DNA of 64,000 nucleotides from Myxococcales bacterium UBA1660 (GTDB taxonomy: Bacteria > Myxococcota_A > Polyangia > Polyangiales > Houyiibacteriaceae). The stretch lies in the NCBI GenBank assembly GCA_002320815.1, contig DCLA01000120.1, positions 1-64,000 of the forward strand, in the 5' to 3' direction. This document shows, in pieces, positions 52,901 through 61,511 of this stretch (its first letter is position 1; every line of letters begins with the position of its first letter). A program made the translations under genes and the position numbers. A model generated the notes under the pieces. It was not told the DNA's origin, did not search any database, and worked only from the letters and a program-made list of their open reading frames with translations.

Positions 52901-53832
52901 AGGCCGAGCTCTCGTCGGAAGTACCCGACCGTCCGGTCGAGACCCACATCCAACGCGATTCGAGGCTCGAAGCCCAGAACGGCCCGGGCCCGGTCGATGT
53001 CCGGCCGGCGCTGCTTGGGGTCGTCTGCGGGCATCGGCCGGCGCACGACGTTCACTTTCGCCCCGGTGAGCCGAATGCACTTCTCAGCGAGTTCGAGTAC
53101 CGTGAACTCACCAGGGTTGCCGAGGTTGATGGGGCCGGTGTGCGTGGGATGCTCCATGAGGGACATCAGGCCACCTACCAGATCGTCGACGAAACAGAAT
53201 GACCGCGTCTGCGAGCCGGTTCCGTAAACCGTCAAGTCCTCACCTCGTAGCGCTTGGACGATGAAGTTGCTCACGACCCGTCCATCTTCCACAGCCATCC
53301 GGGGACCATAGGTGTTAAAAATGCGCGCCACTCTGATCTGAACGCCCGCCTGACGGTGAAAGTCGAAGCACAGCGTCTCGGCGCATCGCTTGCCTTCATC
53401 GTAACAAGCGCGCGGGCCGATGGGATTCACATTGCCCGTATAGGACTCCGGTTGTGGATGAACCGTGGGGTCCCCGTACACCTCGCTCGTAGAGGCCTGG
53501 AGGAAGCGAGCGCCCGTCCGCTTGGCGAGCCGCAAACCATTGAGAGTGCCTTCCACATTGGTGACCACCGTCTTGATGGGATCGCGCTGGTAGTGGATAG
53601 GGCTCGCAGGGCAGGCGAGATTGTACAGTCGGTCCGCAGGCGCGAAATAGGCCTGCGTCACGTCGTGGTCCATCACGTGAAAACGTGGAGAGTGCTCGAG
53701 GTGCGCGATGTTCCTTCGGTCTCCCGTCGAGAAATCGTCGACGCACAGGACCTCGTGACCCTGAGTGAGCAGCCGCTCGCAGAGGTGGGAGCCGAGGAAT
53801 CCTGCACCCCCTGTGACAACGCATCGGAGCAT
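52897..53832 (-). CDS. UDP-glucuronate decarboxylase (UDP-xylose synthase) SDR
   Basis: The 311-residue extended SDR has the Uxs signature set: CVVTGGAGFLGSHLCERLL, YNLACPASPIHYQRDPIKT, TSEVYGDPTVHPQPESY, NPIGPRACYDEGKRCAETL (catalytic Y about 144, K about 148), and RIFNTYGPRMAVEDGRVV. It converts UDP-glucuronate to UDP-xylose and CO2. It is co-directional with ugd and coupled to the acyltransferase gene, so xylose is a likely residue of the polymer. It is the most upstream gene of the minus-strand EPS block. Confidence 0.94.
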   Translation of the reverse strand: MLRCVVTGGAGFLGSHLCERLLTQGHEVLCVDDFSTGDRRNIAHLEHSPRFHVMDHDVTQAYFAPADRLYNLACPASPIHYQRDPIKTVVTNVEGTLNGLRLAKRTGARFLQASTSEVYGDPTVHPQPESYTGNVNPIGPRACYDEGKRCAETLCFDFHRQAGVQIRVARIFNTYGPRMAVEDGRVVSNFIVQALRGEDLTVYGTGSQTRSFCFVDDLVGGLMSLMEHPTHTGPINLGNPGEFTVLELAEKCIRLTGAKVNVVRRPMPADDPKQRRPDIDRARAVLGFEPRIALDVGLDRTVGYFRRELGL

Positions 53833-53888
53833 GCCCTCTCATACCCGGCGTACACTCGTTTGACGAGCGAAACCCGGTCTACACCCGT

Positions 53889-54725
53889 TCACGGAGGGGC
53901 GACCAGCGTCACGGTGCCGCGGGAGCCCATCCAGTAGAGCGCGCCTTCCTTCGCGAAGAGATAGCCCCCTCCAGGCTGAGGAGTGGTCGGGGGCGTCAAC
54001 GCGTCATCGACCCAGACCGCGCCCTCGGCATCTCCCCACTCGGACGGGGGGTCTCCAATGGCGACGTTGCCGGCCGTCACACTCTGTCGTCTCCCCCCGC
54101 GGAGAATCAGTTCTCCCGCGTCGAGTGGTATCTCGTAGGGTGCGGGGGCGGAGGCATCGCCTCCGGCGATGGTGACGTCACCGCCCCGGAGAGATGTCGT
54201 TTCGGGGAAGCGCGCTGCGTTCACGGACTGGCCACGGATCAGCATGTCGAACCCCTCACCATCTCCGGCAAGCGCCGCGCCCTGGTACAGGAACTCGACG
54301 TCCCGGTAGTTGGTATTGCCGAAGTAGACGCTGGAGACCTCGCTGAGGTGAAGCAGGGGCCGTCCGAGGGTGGGGTGGTTCTCGAGTTTTGCCACGGCTC
54401 GACCACTGAGCATGAAGGTCGTCTTCCATGACGCATCGAGTTGAAGAACCCGGGTCGGCGAGTACACGAACCCCGGCTGCCCCTCTCCGAGCTTCAGGAC
54501 TCCGAGTTGCGGGTCCTCCCATCGCATCAAGAGCGCGGGAAAATAGTGACCGTTGGTCCGGCCCAGGACACGGTGCCCTGGCTCGATGACTTCATTCGTT
54601 CCCGCATCGTAGGCTTGCGAGAGCGATGCCGCGGCATGCGACTCCTCGTGTCCAGAGGGGGGCTCGCCGCAGGCCGCCCAAAGCGCAAGCACCCCGACGG
54701 CCAGAATACCTTTTGACGTCACCAC
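53889..54725 (-). CDS. Putative lipoprotein of unknown function
   Basis: The protein has 278 residues. The N-terminus MVTSKGILAVGVLALWAACG ends in a possible lipobox (WAAC, with an unusual Trp at -3). The rest is rich in beta-type segments: HRVLGRTNGHYFPALLMRWE, TRVLQLDASWKTTFMLSGRA, APYEIPLDAGELILRGGRR, YLFAKEGALYWMGSRGTVTL. No family was recognised. It ends 56 bases before the Uxs start and is preceded by ATTGTG direct repeats. Any link to the EPS locus is only positional. Confidence 0.7.
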   Translation of the reverse strand: MVTSKGILAVGVLALWAACGEPPSGHEESHAAASLSQAYDAGTNEVIEPGHRVLGRTNGHYFPALLMRWEDPQLGVLKLGEGQPGFVYSPTRVLQLDASWKTTFMLSGRAVAKLENHPTLGRPLLHLSEVSSVYFGNTNYRDVEFLYQGAALAGDGEGFDMLIRGQSVNAARFPETTSLRGGDVTIAGGDASAPAPYEIPLDAGELILRGGRRQSVTAGNVAIGDPPSEWGDAEGAVWVDDALTPPTTPQPGGGYLFAKEGALYWMGSRGTVTLVAPP

Positions 54726-54760
54726 CGGAAGGTAGGCTCGCGGGAGGCCCGTGTCTACCT

Positions 54761-54776
54761 ATTGTGGAATATTGTG
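54761..54776. promoter_or_regulatory. Helically phased direct repeat upstream of the lipoprotein gene
   Basis: ATTGTG occurs at 54761-54766 and 54771-54776, exactly 10 bp apart, within an AT-rich 16-base patch (ATTGTGGAATATTGTG) in GC-rich DNA. It lies 36-51 bases upstream of the minus-strand start at 54725, where a regulator or polymerase would bind. No -10/-35 pair is clear. Confidence 0.35.
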
Positions 54777-54816
54777 CTCAGATCGTAGACTGAGCCGCGG
54801 TCTCCTGAGCCGGGGG

Positions 54817-55596
54817 TCACCCGATGCCGATGACCTTGGCGAGCACGACCGTGATGTTGTCGGGGCCGCCGTTCGAGTTCGCTCGTTCGATGAGCTTGCT
54901 GGCCGCCGCCTTCATGTCCTTCTGCTCGGCGAGGACGATCTCTTCGATCTCTTGGTCGCTCGCAGGGCCGCAGAGCCCATCGCTGCACAGCACGTAGATG
55001 TCGCCGGGTTGGGGCTTGTCGAGCTGGGTGTCGACCTTGACGGTCTCCTTCATCCCCAGCGCGCGGACGATCACGTTCTTGTGCGGGAAGTTCGCGATCT
55101 CCTCTTCGGAGAGGCGCTTCATCTTGATGTAGTCGTTGAGCAGCGAGTGGTCCTCGGTGAGCTGCTCCATCTTCCCACCGCGGACGCGGTAGACCCGTGA
55201 GTCTCCGACGTGGGCTATGAGCACACCATCGTCCACGACGAGGATCCCGACGGCCGTGGTACCCATGCCGCGCAACTTGGGGTCGCGCTGGGCAGCTTCG
55301 TAGATCCGCAGGTTCGCCAGCTTGATGCTGGTGATCAGCCGGTTTTCCTCGTAGCCCCGGGACTTGTCCATCTTGTATGGCCAAGTCGCTTCGGGGTCCG
55401 CGGTGGTGGCCTTGAAGAACTCACGCAGGGTGTCGATGGCCATCTGCGAGGCCACCTCTCCCGAGGCGTGACCCCCCATGCCATCCGCAACCACGTAGAG
55501 GTGATCCTCATCGAGGCACGTGTAGTTGTCCTCGTTGTGGGTGCGCTTCATGCCGACGTTGGTTTCGCCGGTCGCAATCACTCGTGCACGCGCCAT
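54817..55596 (-). CDS. PP2C-family Ser/Thr protein phosphatase (Stp1-like)
   Basis: The 259-residue metal-dependent phosphatase has all key motifs: MKRTHNEDNY, YVVADGMGGHASGEVAS (metal Asp), MGTTAVGILV, AHVGDSRVYRVRGG, EDHSLLNDYI, YVLCSDGLCGPASDQEIEE and NGGPDNITVVL. It is soluble. Stp1-type enzymes reverse Hanks-kinase phosphorylation; a Ser/Thr kinase gene lies 4.3 kb away at 59921, so the two may act on shared targets. Confidence 0.95.
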   Translation of the reverse strand: MARARVIATGETNVGMKRTHNEDNYTCLDEDHLYVVADGMGGHASGEVASQMAIDTLREFFKATTADPEATWPYKMDKSRGYEENRLITSIKLANLRIYEAAQRDPKLRGMGTTAVGILVVDDGVLIAHVGDSRVYRVRGGKMEQLTEDHSLLNDYIKMKRLSEEEIANFPHKNVIVRALGMKETVKVDTQLDKPQPGDIYVLCSDGLCGPASDQEIEEIVLAEQKDMKAAASKLIERANSNGGPDNITVVLAKVIGIG

Positions 55597-55647
55597 CCGC
55601 GGGCCGAGCCTACTGAGCCCGTCCCGGGCACGTCAATGAAAAGGTGC

Positions 55648-56574
55648 TCAGTCGCGACAACACAGAGCACCCCCGCCGTCCGGCCCGTCCTTCACCACGG
55701 TGTCCGCCTCGGTGTTCGGCCCGCCGGACGAGCAGGTCCAGCCGGTACCAGAGATGCTGCAGGGGTACCCCATCAGCTGGTTCAGTGGGGAGCACGTGGT
55801 GCTCTCGGGGGGCACGGAACCCGAGTTGCCGCAGCCGAACACGTTGTTCGACCCGCTCGTGCTGCAGCGGTCCGAGCCTTGTCCCGACACGCTCGCTGCG
55901 AAGAACGTCGGAGCAGCGCCGACGACGGCTGCGCCGCAGTCCTCCCCGAGTGCCTCGACCTCTTCCGGGGAGTCGCAAACGTGCCATCCGTCTGCGCAGA
56001 GATCGTCGATATCGCAACCATCGCCTTCCGGGTTCGCACCATCGTTTCCTGCTCGACGAGCACAACTGGGCGACCCGTCGGCGAAAATCCCCGGGACCGA
56101 CCAGCCCCCGGCGCAGGCGGCGATCGATGGATAGGCCACGGTGTCCACGTACCCCTCGCGAGTTTCGTCGGCGCAGCCGGGGGCGCAGTCTTCATCGACC
56201 TCGCCGTCGCAGTCGTCGTCGACCTCGTTGCATCCGTCGGCGACTCCGGGTTTGACCAAAGGGTCGCCGTCGTTGCAGTCGTTGTCGCACACGTAGACGC
56301 CGTCCATGTCCATGTCGACGTCCCGGACTCCGCACCCGCAGACTCCGGGCTCGACTTTGCCGCCGTCGGAGGGGCATCCGTCGTCGCAGTCGTTGGTTCC
56401 GTCGCCGTCGGTGTCCATTCCGGCGCACTCGCAGGTCGGGTCGGTGCAGGCGTCGATGCCGAAGTCCCGCTCGGGGACGACCATGTCGACTCCCGTACCG
56501 GAGTCGCCGGGGATCGCCGCCGTGTCCACCGCGCACCCGCCGAGCAGCATCGCTGCGATCCAACCGCGTCCCAT
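55648..56574 (-). CDS. Secreted lipoprotein with MopE-type metal-binding motif and Cys-rich C-terminal domain
   Basis: ATG 56574 (MGRGWIAAMLLGGC) is chosen: GAGGG lies 6 bases upstream and LGGC is a good lipobox. A calcium-binding (thrombospondin type 3-like) segment follows (MDTDGDGTNDCDDGCPSDGG, VCGCGVRDVDMDMDGV). Then comes the MopE-type motif DNDCNDGDPLVKPGVADGCN, EVDDDCDGEVDEDC. The last 180 residues are a Cys-rich domain (LCADGWHVCDSPEEVEALGE, FFAASVSGQGSDRCS, GYPCSISGTGWTCSSG, GGALCCRD) that I do not recognise. Such surface proteins are common in Myxococcota. Confidence 0.82.
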   Translation of the reverse strand: MGRGWIAAMLLGGCAVDTAAIPGDSGTGVDMVVPERDFGIDACTDPTCECAGMDTDGDGTNDCDDGCPSDGGKVEPGVCGCGVRDVDMDMDGVYVCDNDCNDGDPLVKPGVADGCNEVDDDCDGEVDEDCAPGCADETREGYVDTVAYPSIAACAGGWSVPGIFADGSPSCARRAGNDGANPEGDGCDIDDLCADGWHVCDSPEEVEALGEDCGAAVVGAAPTFFAASVSGQGSDRCSTSGSNNVFGCGNSGSVPPESTTCSPLNQLMGYPCSISGTGWTCSSGGPNTEADTVVKDGPDGGGALCCRD

Positions 56575-56662
56575 GAAAACCCTCATGCCGATGGGGCCGA
56601 AGCTATCATCCGACTCCGCTCGTAGCCACCTTTGCACGGGGTCCGTGGTACCCTACGCCTCC

Positions 56663-57208
56663 ATGCCCCGCGGCGATGACGACGATGATCTGGACCTGCC
56701 GCCTCTGCCCCCGTTGGGGGCGGACGAGGTGCTGGGCACCGGGGCCGACGAGCTCCTGATCGACATCGCCTCGGGCCAGTCGGAAGACGTAGGGCTCGAG
56801 GATGGAACCGCCGCCCTCGACGACCTGGACCCGGCGAGCCTGCTCGACCTCGACGACTCCGAACCGTTGGCGCCGGCCGACGCCTCGCTCTCGCCGGGGA
56901 TCGAATTGGACCTCGCCGACGACCTGGACGCGGCCGGGGCGGAATACGGGTACCGCGACGGCAACGAGACGCCGACCGCCGAGGAGTGGGACGACCACGG
57001 GATCTCCACCCTGGCCGAGCTGGGTCAGGACGATGGCGGCGAGACCGGTTTGGATGACCTGACGGCGGGCCTCCAGGGGGACGATGGTTTGCCCGATCTC
57101 CCGGAGCTCGAGGGCGACGAGGGCGAGCCACTGGCCGACGAGCTGGACCTCGGCGGCGTCTTCGATCTCGAGTTGCCCCGAGCCGACGGGTCCGACGCCG
57201 ACTCATGA
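56663..57208 (+). CDS. Highly acidic, low-complexity protein
   Basis: ATG 56663 gives 181 residues, with almost no Lys/Arg and long Asp/Glu/Leu stretches: RGDDDDDLDLPPLPPLG, LDDLDPASLLDLDDSEPLAP, LDDLTAGLQGDDGLPDLPEL. Short Leu-Asp-rich segments recur and could be docking peptides. There is no signal peptide, so it is probably cytoplasmic and disordered. Its stop overlaps the start of the HEAT-repeat gene (ATGA), so the two are co-translated. No family recognised. Confidence 0.7.
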   Translation: MPRGDDDDDLDLPPLPPLGADEVLGTGADELLIDIASGQSEDVGLEDGTAALDDLDPASLLDLDDSEPLAPADASLSPGIELDLADDLDAAGAEYGYRDGNETPTAEEWDDHGISTLAELGQDDGGETGLDDLTAGLQGDDGLPDLPELEGDEGEPLADELDLGGVFDLELPRADGSDADS

Positions 57209-58956
57209 GCGAGCGCTTCGAGCCCCGAGTGGCCCGGCTGCGCCGGGCCTTGCTCGAGGGGTTGGGCAAGGCGTCGAGCGCGGAGGTCCGCCAGGAGCTC
57301 CGCCTCGAGACCGATGCGCCGGACCTCGAGGCCGCGCGCTCGCTCGTGCAGATCGTCAGCGCTTGCAGCGTCGCGGTGGCCGGCGAGGGGGAGCTCGCCG
57401 ACGAGGAGCGCGCATCGCGCCCTCCGCCGGGGGCCCCCCCCGAGCCACCGACCTCCGCTGCGGACATGTCGATCCTGGGGCGCATGGACGCCGACGAGAC
57501 GTTCTCGACAGAGGACCTCGACGACGTCGAGACGCTCCTCGGATTCCTTCGAGCCGGATCGCTCCGCCAGCGGCGGGCTGCCCTGGGACGGCTGGTTGCC
57601 ATGCACGAAGACCGGGAGCTCGCTGCGCCGGACGCGGACCGCTTGGCGGACATCGCGAGTCAGGCCGGCGACCATGCCCTCGAACTCGAGCTGGCGGAGG
57701 CGCGGGAGAAGCTCGGCGGAGCCGGCGCCCGGGCCGCGCGGCAGGCTCGCGAGCGATGGGCGAAGCTGGTGACGGAGGTCGAGGAGCAGGTTCGCGCGTA
57801 CTGGGAAGGCGAGCGAAGCGAGGAACCCCTCGCCACCATGCCCGGCGACGACCGCGCCGAGCTCTTTCTCCGGGCACGGCAGCTGCCCGAGATGCTGGTC
57901 GCTCACGCCGCGGCGGTGTTGGAGGGGGACGCGGGGAGCGGCTCGCAGCGGGAGCTCCTCTCGTCGATTCGCCACGCCGGCGATCCGCGATTGGTTCCCA
58001 CGCTCCTGACCCTGCTCCGCCAGGGCGGGCAGGACGTGGCGATGGAAGCTGCCCGCGCCCTTCGACCCATCGCCGACCCGCGGGTGCGGCCGGTTCTGGC
58101 CGAGCAGTACGAGCGGTCTCGCCATGATGGTCCGAAGGCGCTGATCGCCGGGGCACTGGGCGAGCATGGCGACCCGCGCGGCCGCGAGTACGTCCGGAGT
58201 CTCCTCGATCGGGGGGAGACGCCGGTACTGGAGGCGGCTCTGGAGGCCCTGGAGACGTTGGGAGCGGTGGAGGACACGCCTCGCATCGCCGCGCTCCTCG
58301 AGCACGAGGACGAGCGGGTCGTTCACCGCGCGCTCCGCGCCCTCCGGCGGGTCGCGGACGGTCGAGCGCTCAGTAGCCTCCAGAAGCTGGCGCGGACTCC
58401 CCGCGGCGCCCGGCATGGAGCGGAGCTGGACGAAGCCCGGGAGACGATCCTGGCCCGAGTCGACCTCCGCGGTGAAGAGGTGGAGCCCGAGCAGACGACG
58501 GCTCTGCGTACGGTGGAAGAGACCCGACCGGCGCTCGGCGGCAAGCGCTTCGCGGCGTGGCGCTCCTACGCCATGGGACATCTCTGGCTGGCTTTCGGGG
58601 CCGTGGAGCGAGCGCGCCGCCGTCTGGAGCGCGCCGCGAGTCTGCGCCCGGGATGGGTCTGGCCCCATCTGGTGATCGGGATCGCGTACGCCCGTCGTCG
58701 CCAGCACGCGATCGCGCTGTCGGCTTTCCGACGAGCCATCGAGGTCGACCGGATTCGAGTCGAGCGGCAGCCCCTGGCCATCCGGGCGGCCGCGCGCTGT
58801 TTTCTCCGGCGGGCCGAACAGGTGGCCGGTGATGGGCGCGTCGACGTGGCCCGGGGCCTGGTCGCGGAGGCCCGGGAGCTCGACCTGCGCCGGGTCGACC
58901 GGGCGCTCCGCTTCGAGCTCGAGCGGCGTTGGGATGCGCTCCAGAGGGCAGTATGA
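57205..58956 (+). CDS. HEAT-repeat / TPR-like scaffold protein
   Basis: The protein has 583 residues. Residues 90-200 are helical and acidic. From about 250 to 410 HEAT-type repeats follow: AGDPRLVPTLLTLLRQGGQD, PRVRPVLAEQYERSRHDGPK, GEHGDPRGREYVRSLLDRGE, LEHEDERVVHRALRALRRVA. The C-terminus (about 450-583) resembles TPRs (AMGHLWLAFGAVERARRRLE, YARRRQHAIALSAFRRAIEV). It has no signal or membrane segment. It is coupled by ATGA overlaps to both neighbours, indicating a stoichiometric complex with the acidic and the third protein. Function unknown. Confidence 0.82.
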   Translation: MSERFEPRVARLRRALLEGLGKASSAEVRQELRLETDAPDLEAARSLVQIVSACSVAVAGEGELADEERASRPPPGAPPEPPTSAADMSILGRMDADETFSTEDLDDVETLLGFLRAGSLRQRRAALGRLVAMHEDRELAAPDADRLADIASQAGDHALELELAEAREKLGGAGARAARQARERWAKLVTEVEEQVRAYWEGERSEEPLATMPGDDRAELFLRARQLPEMLVAHAAAVLEGDAGSGSQRELLSSIRHAGDPRLVPTLLTLLRQGGQDVAMEAARALRPIADPRVRPVLAEQYERSRHDGPKALIAGALGEHGDPRGREYVRSLLDRGETPVLEAALEALETLGAVEDTPRIAALLEHEDERVVHRALRALRRVADGRALSSLQKLARTPRGARHGAELDEARETILARVDLRGEEVEPEQTTALRTVEETRPALGGKRFAAWRSYAMGHLWLAFGAVERARRRLERAASLRPGWVWPHLVIGIAYARRRQHAIALSAFRRAIEVDRIRVERQPLAIRAAARCFLRRAEQVAGDGRVDVARGLVAEARELDLRRVDRALRFELERRWDALQRAV

Positions 58957-60188
58957 AGAGTCGCAACAGCGTTCCCCCGGCGGCTCTCGACTTGGTGGAC
59001 CTGGCGCGACGGCGGGAGGACCTCTCGCCGGCTCCTCCGGCGCGCTTGGAGCGCGCCACGCTCGAGCTGAGCCTCGACGGACGACGCGAGCTGGTGGTGG
59101 TGACCGCGCGCGACGGCGAGCTGCGAGTCGTCACCGCCGAGGGAGCGACCGAGGGACCCTTCGTCGAAGCCGCTCTGGCGCTCCTCGCCGGGGTCGGGGG
59201 CTCTCCGGCCCGAAGCGAGAGCCCTTCGTCGCCGGGCACCGAGCGGCCTCCGCCGCGACTCCCGAGCCCGCTGGGCGATGCGTTGGAGGAGCTGCTCATC
59301 GCCGTGGTGCGCTCGGGGATCGAGGCGGCTCCTTCCTCCACGGCGGTGCGCGAGGCCCTCGAACACGTGTTGCGGGAGGCGCCGCGGCCCACGCCTCCGG
59401 GACTGGGTCGCGCCCTCGCTCGCCTACGGCGCGCCCTGGCCGACAACGACGTGGACATGGTCTCGCGCATCCTCGATGGGGGCGCTCGCCTCGCTCGAGA
59501 CCTCCGCGAAGAGCTCCCGACGGCCGAAGCCCATCGTCGCATCGCGGCCTGGACGCACCGCTCCAGTCAGCGCCATCCGAGCACGCAGTCGATCAGCGAA
59601 AGGGAGCTGGTCGAGGTCGGCCGCGAGTGGCTTCCGACGGCTGGAACCGGATCGCTTCAGCGCCGATACTTGGTCTGCACGCAGACCGGCGAGGTGTTTC
59701 GGGAGGAGCGCTCCCGGGGCGAAGAGGCCTCGGTCGGTCCGTGCCCGCGGGTGCTGCGGGTGGGGCTGGCGACCCTCGAGGACGGTCCGGCGCCACGGCG
59801 CATCCGTCTGCTCCAGTACGAGGTGTCGCCGGCCCTCGATGCTCGCGTCCACGAGCGGTTGGCGGAGATGGCGGAGCGCGAGGCGGAGCGAGTGGTCGAG
59901 CACTACCGGCAAGTCGTGCGTCAGTACCCGGCGCTGGCGGAACCGGTGGCCATCCTGCGGGCCGACGGTCGCCTGCGGGAGGAGGGCGACTCGCTCGCGC
60001 TGGCGGACGACGGGGGCGCCTTGGTCCCGCTCCACGCACCGGCGGGGATTCCCGAGGTCTTGCGCGAGCGCTTCATCGACGCTTGCTGGATCGCCGGCCG
60101 CTTGACGGAGTCCGACGGGAGCGTGGTCCTCGACCCGTTCTCCGTGGGGAGCGTCGAGGGATCTTCGTCGCGCGTCGTGCGGCTCTGA
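58953..60188 (+). CDS. Uncharacterised protein, third gene of the acidic/HEAT operon
   Basis: ATG 58953 overlaps the previous stop, giving 411 residues. The N-terminal part has a strand-rich stretch (RATLELSLDGRRELVVVTAR, LRVVTAEGATEG). The middle is helical (LEELLIAVVRSGIEAAPSST, LARLRRALADNDVDMVSRIL). A region with LQRRYLVCTQTGEVFREERS and PRRIRLLQYEVSPAL resembles SWIM-like or zinc-ribbon contexts without clear ligands. The C-terminal 90 residues are overlapped antisense by the kinase frame. No family recognised; a soluble partner of the HEAT protein is likely from context. Confidence 0.75.
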   Translation: MKSRNSVPPAALDLVDLARRREDLSPAPPARLERATLELSLDGRRELVVVTARDGELRVVTAEGATEGPFVEAALALLAGVGGSPARSESPSSPGTERPPPRLPSPLGDALEELLIAVVRSGIEAAPSSTAVREALEHVLREAPRPTPPGLGRALARLRRALADNDVDMVSRILDGGARLARDLREELPTAEAHRRIAAWTHRSSQRHPSTQSISERELVEVGREWLPTAGTGSLQRRYLVCTQTGEVFREERSRGEEASVGPCPRVLRVGLATLEDGPAPRRIRLLQYEVSPALDARVHERLAEMAEREAERVVEHYRQVVRQYPALAEPVAILRADGRLREEGDSLALADDGGALVPLHAPAGIPEVLRERFIDACWIAGRLTESDGSVVLDPFSVGSVEGSSSRVVRL

Positions 60189-61420
60189 GCCCGCGTGCGT
60201 TGGACACTCCATGCGCCGGCGACGACGGCCGCCATGAGGGCGAGGAGAAAAGGCACCAGGGCACCGAAGAGCTCGGTCCGACCGAGGAGGGCTCCGGCGG
60301 CGTAGGCGCCGAGAGCCGCCATCGTCGCGGTCGCGAGGTGCTCGCCGGCCGCCGGCCAACGGCGCAGGGACGCCCAGGCCCCGAGACCGGCCACGGCGCC
60401 GACCACGGCCGCGACGGGTAGCGAGCCGACGGCGAGCGGACCCGCGGCGCCGGCGCCGACGAGGGCGGCCCCGCCGACGTAGATGGCTTTGTCGCGCCGC
60501 CGCGTGGATCGCTCCTCCTCGTTCGGGGCGAAGCGCGCCCCGAGCTCCCGAGCTCGCGCGCCGAAGCTCATGGCATCGACGAACCGTGCGCCGGGCTCTC
60601 GCGCCATCGCACGCAGCACCAACTCCTCGACCGCGAAGGGCAGATCGGGACGGCACCTACTGGGGGGCGGTGGCGGGCCGTCCAAGACCCGCGCCAGCGC
60701 TTCGGTGGCGTTGCCTCCGGGGTAGGGCGCCTTGCCGGCGAGCGCGTGGTAGAGGACCGCGCCGGCACCGTAGACGTCGGAGCGCGCATCCGCCGCCGAC
60801 GCCTTCCGAACCTGCTCGGGAGCCATGTAGAGAGGAGTTCCGAGGGCGACTCCGGTCTTGGTAATCGCCGCGTCGTCCTCGAGACGCGCCACGCCGAAGT
60901 CGAGCAACTTCAGGACGATGGAGTCATCCGCGGTCTGACAGAGGAAGACGTTCGAAGGCTTGATGTCGCGATGGACCACCCCGGCTGCGTGCGCGACGGC
61001 GAGGGCGTCGGCGAGCTGGGCGGCGACTGCGAGGGCCTCCGGGATCGAGAGGGCGCCCGTCCGCTCGATACGCTGGCCGAGGTCCTCGCCATCCAGGAGC
61101 TCGGTGACGAGGACGGGGCGCCCGTCCGGTGCCTCGAGCACGTCGAGGACGTCGACGACGTGCGGCGAACGGAGCCGGGCCAACGCTCGCGCCTCGCGCC
61201 GAAACCGCCGGCGCGCGGTATCGCTCCCGGCGAAGGCGGCGGCCAGCACCTTGATGGCCACCGGGCGATCCAGGCGAGCGTGGGTCCCCCGGTAGAGGGC
61301 ACCCATCCCTCCGCGCGCGAGGGGCGCCTCGACGCGATAGGTTCGGTCGAGGACGGCGCCGACGAGGGGATCGGCACGAACGATGGCGGGGTGGGCGACG
61401 ACCACGACCCGAACCTGCAC
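59921..61420 (-). CDS. Membrane-anchored Ser/Thr protein kinase (Hanks type)
   Basis: The kinase domain starts near residue 28: YRVEAPLARGGMGALYRGTH (glycine loop), VAIKVL (K57), HRDIKPSNVFL (about 150), LLDFGVARLEDD, GTPLYMAPEQ and DVYGAGAVLYHALAG. Two hydrophobic regions near 315-350 and 365-405 anchor it. GTG 61420 is chosen; GTG 61405 is similar, and an ATG at 61513 would overlap the divergent gene. The frame runs 268 bases into the opposite strand of the previous gene; this Ser/Arg-rich tail may be run-through rather than functional. Probably opposed by the PP2C phosphatase at 54817. Confidence 0.9.
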   Translation of the reverse strand: MQVRVVVVAHPAIVRADPLVGAVLDRTYRVEAPLARGGMGALYRGTHARLDRPVAIKVLAAAFAGSDTARRRFRREARALARLRSPHVVDVLDVLEAPDGRPVLVTELLDGEDLGQRIERTGALSIPEALAVAAQLADALAVAHAAGVVHRDIKPSNVFLCQTADDSIVLKLLDFGVARLEDDAAITKTGVALGTPLYMAPEQVRKASAADARSDVYGAGAVLYHALAGKAPYPGGNATEALARVLDGPPPPPSRCRPDLPFAVEELVLRAMAREPGARFVDAMSFGARARELGARFAPNEEERSTRRRDKAIYVGGAALVGAGAAGPLAVGSLPVAAVVGAVAGLGAWASLRRWPAAGEHLATATMAALGAYAAGALLGRTELFGALVPFLLALMAAVVAGAWSVQRTRAQSRTTRDEDPSTLPTENGSRTTLPSDSVKRPAIQQASMKRSRKTSGIPAGAWSGTKAPPSSASASESPSSRRRPSARRMATGSASAGY

Positions 61421-61511
61421 CCAACGCCCCGATGACGGAAGAAAGTGACGAGGTCCGGGGCGGTCGTGCGGCTTCCTTGCGCCGAGGTAGCGGGGCGGGG
61501 AGAGTCCTCGC

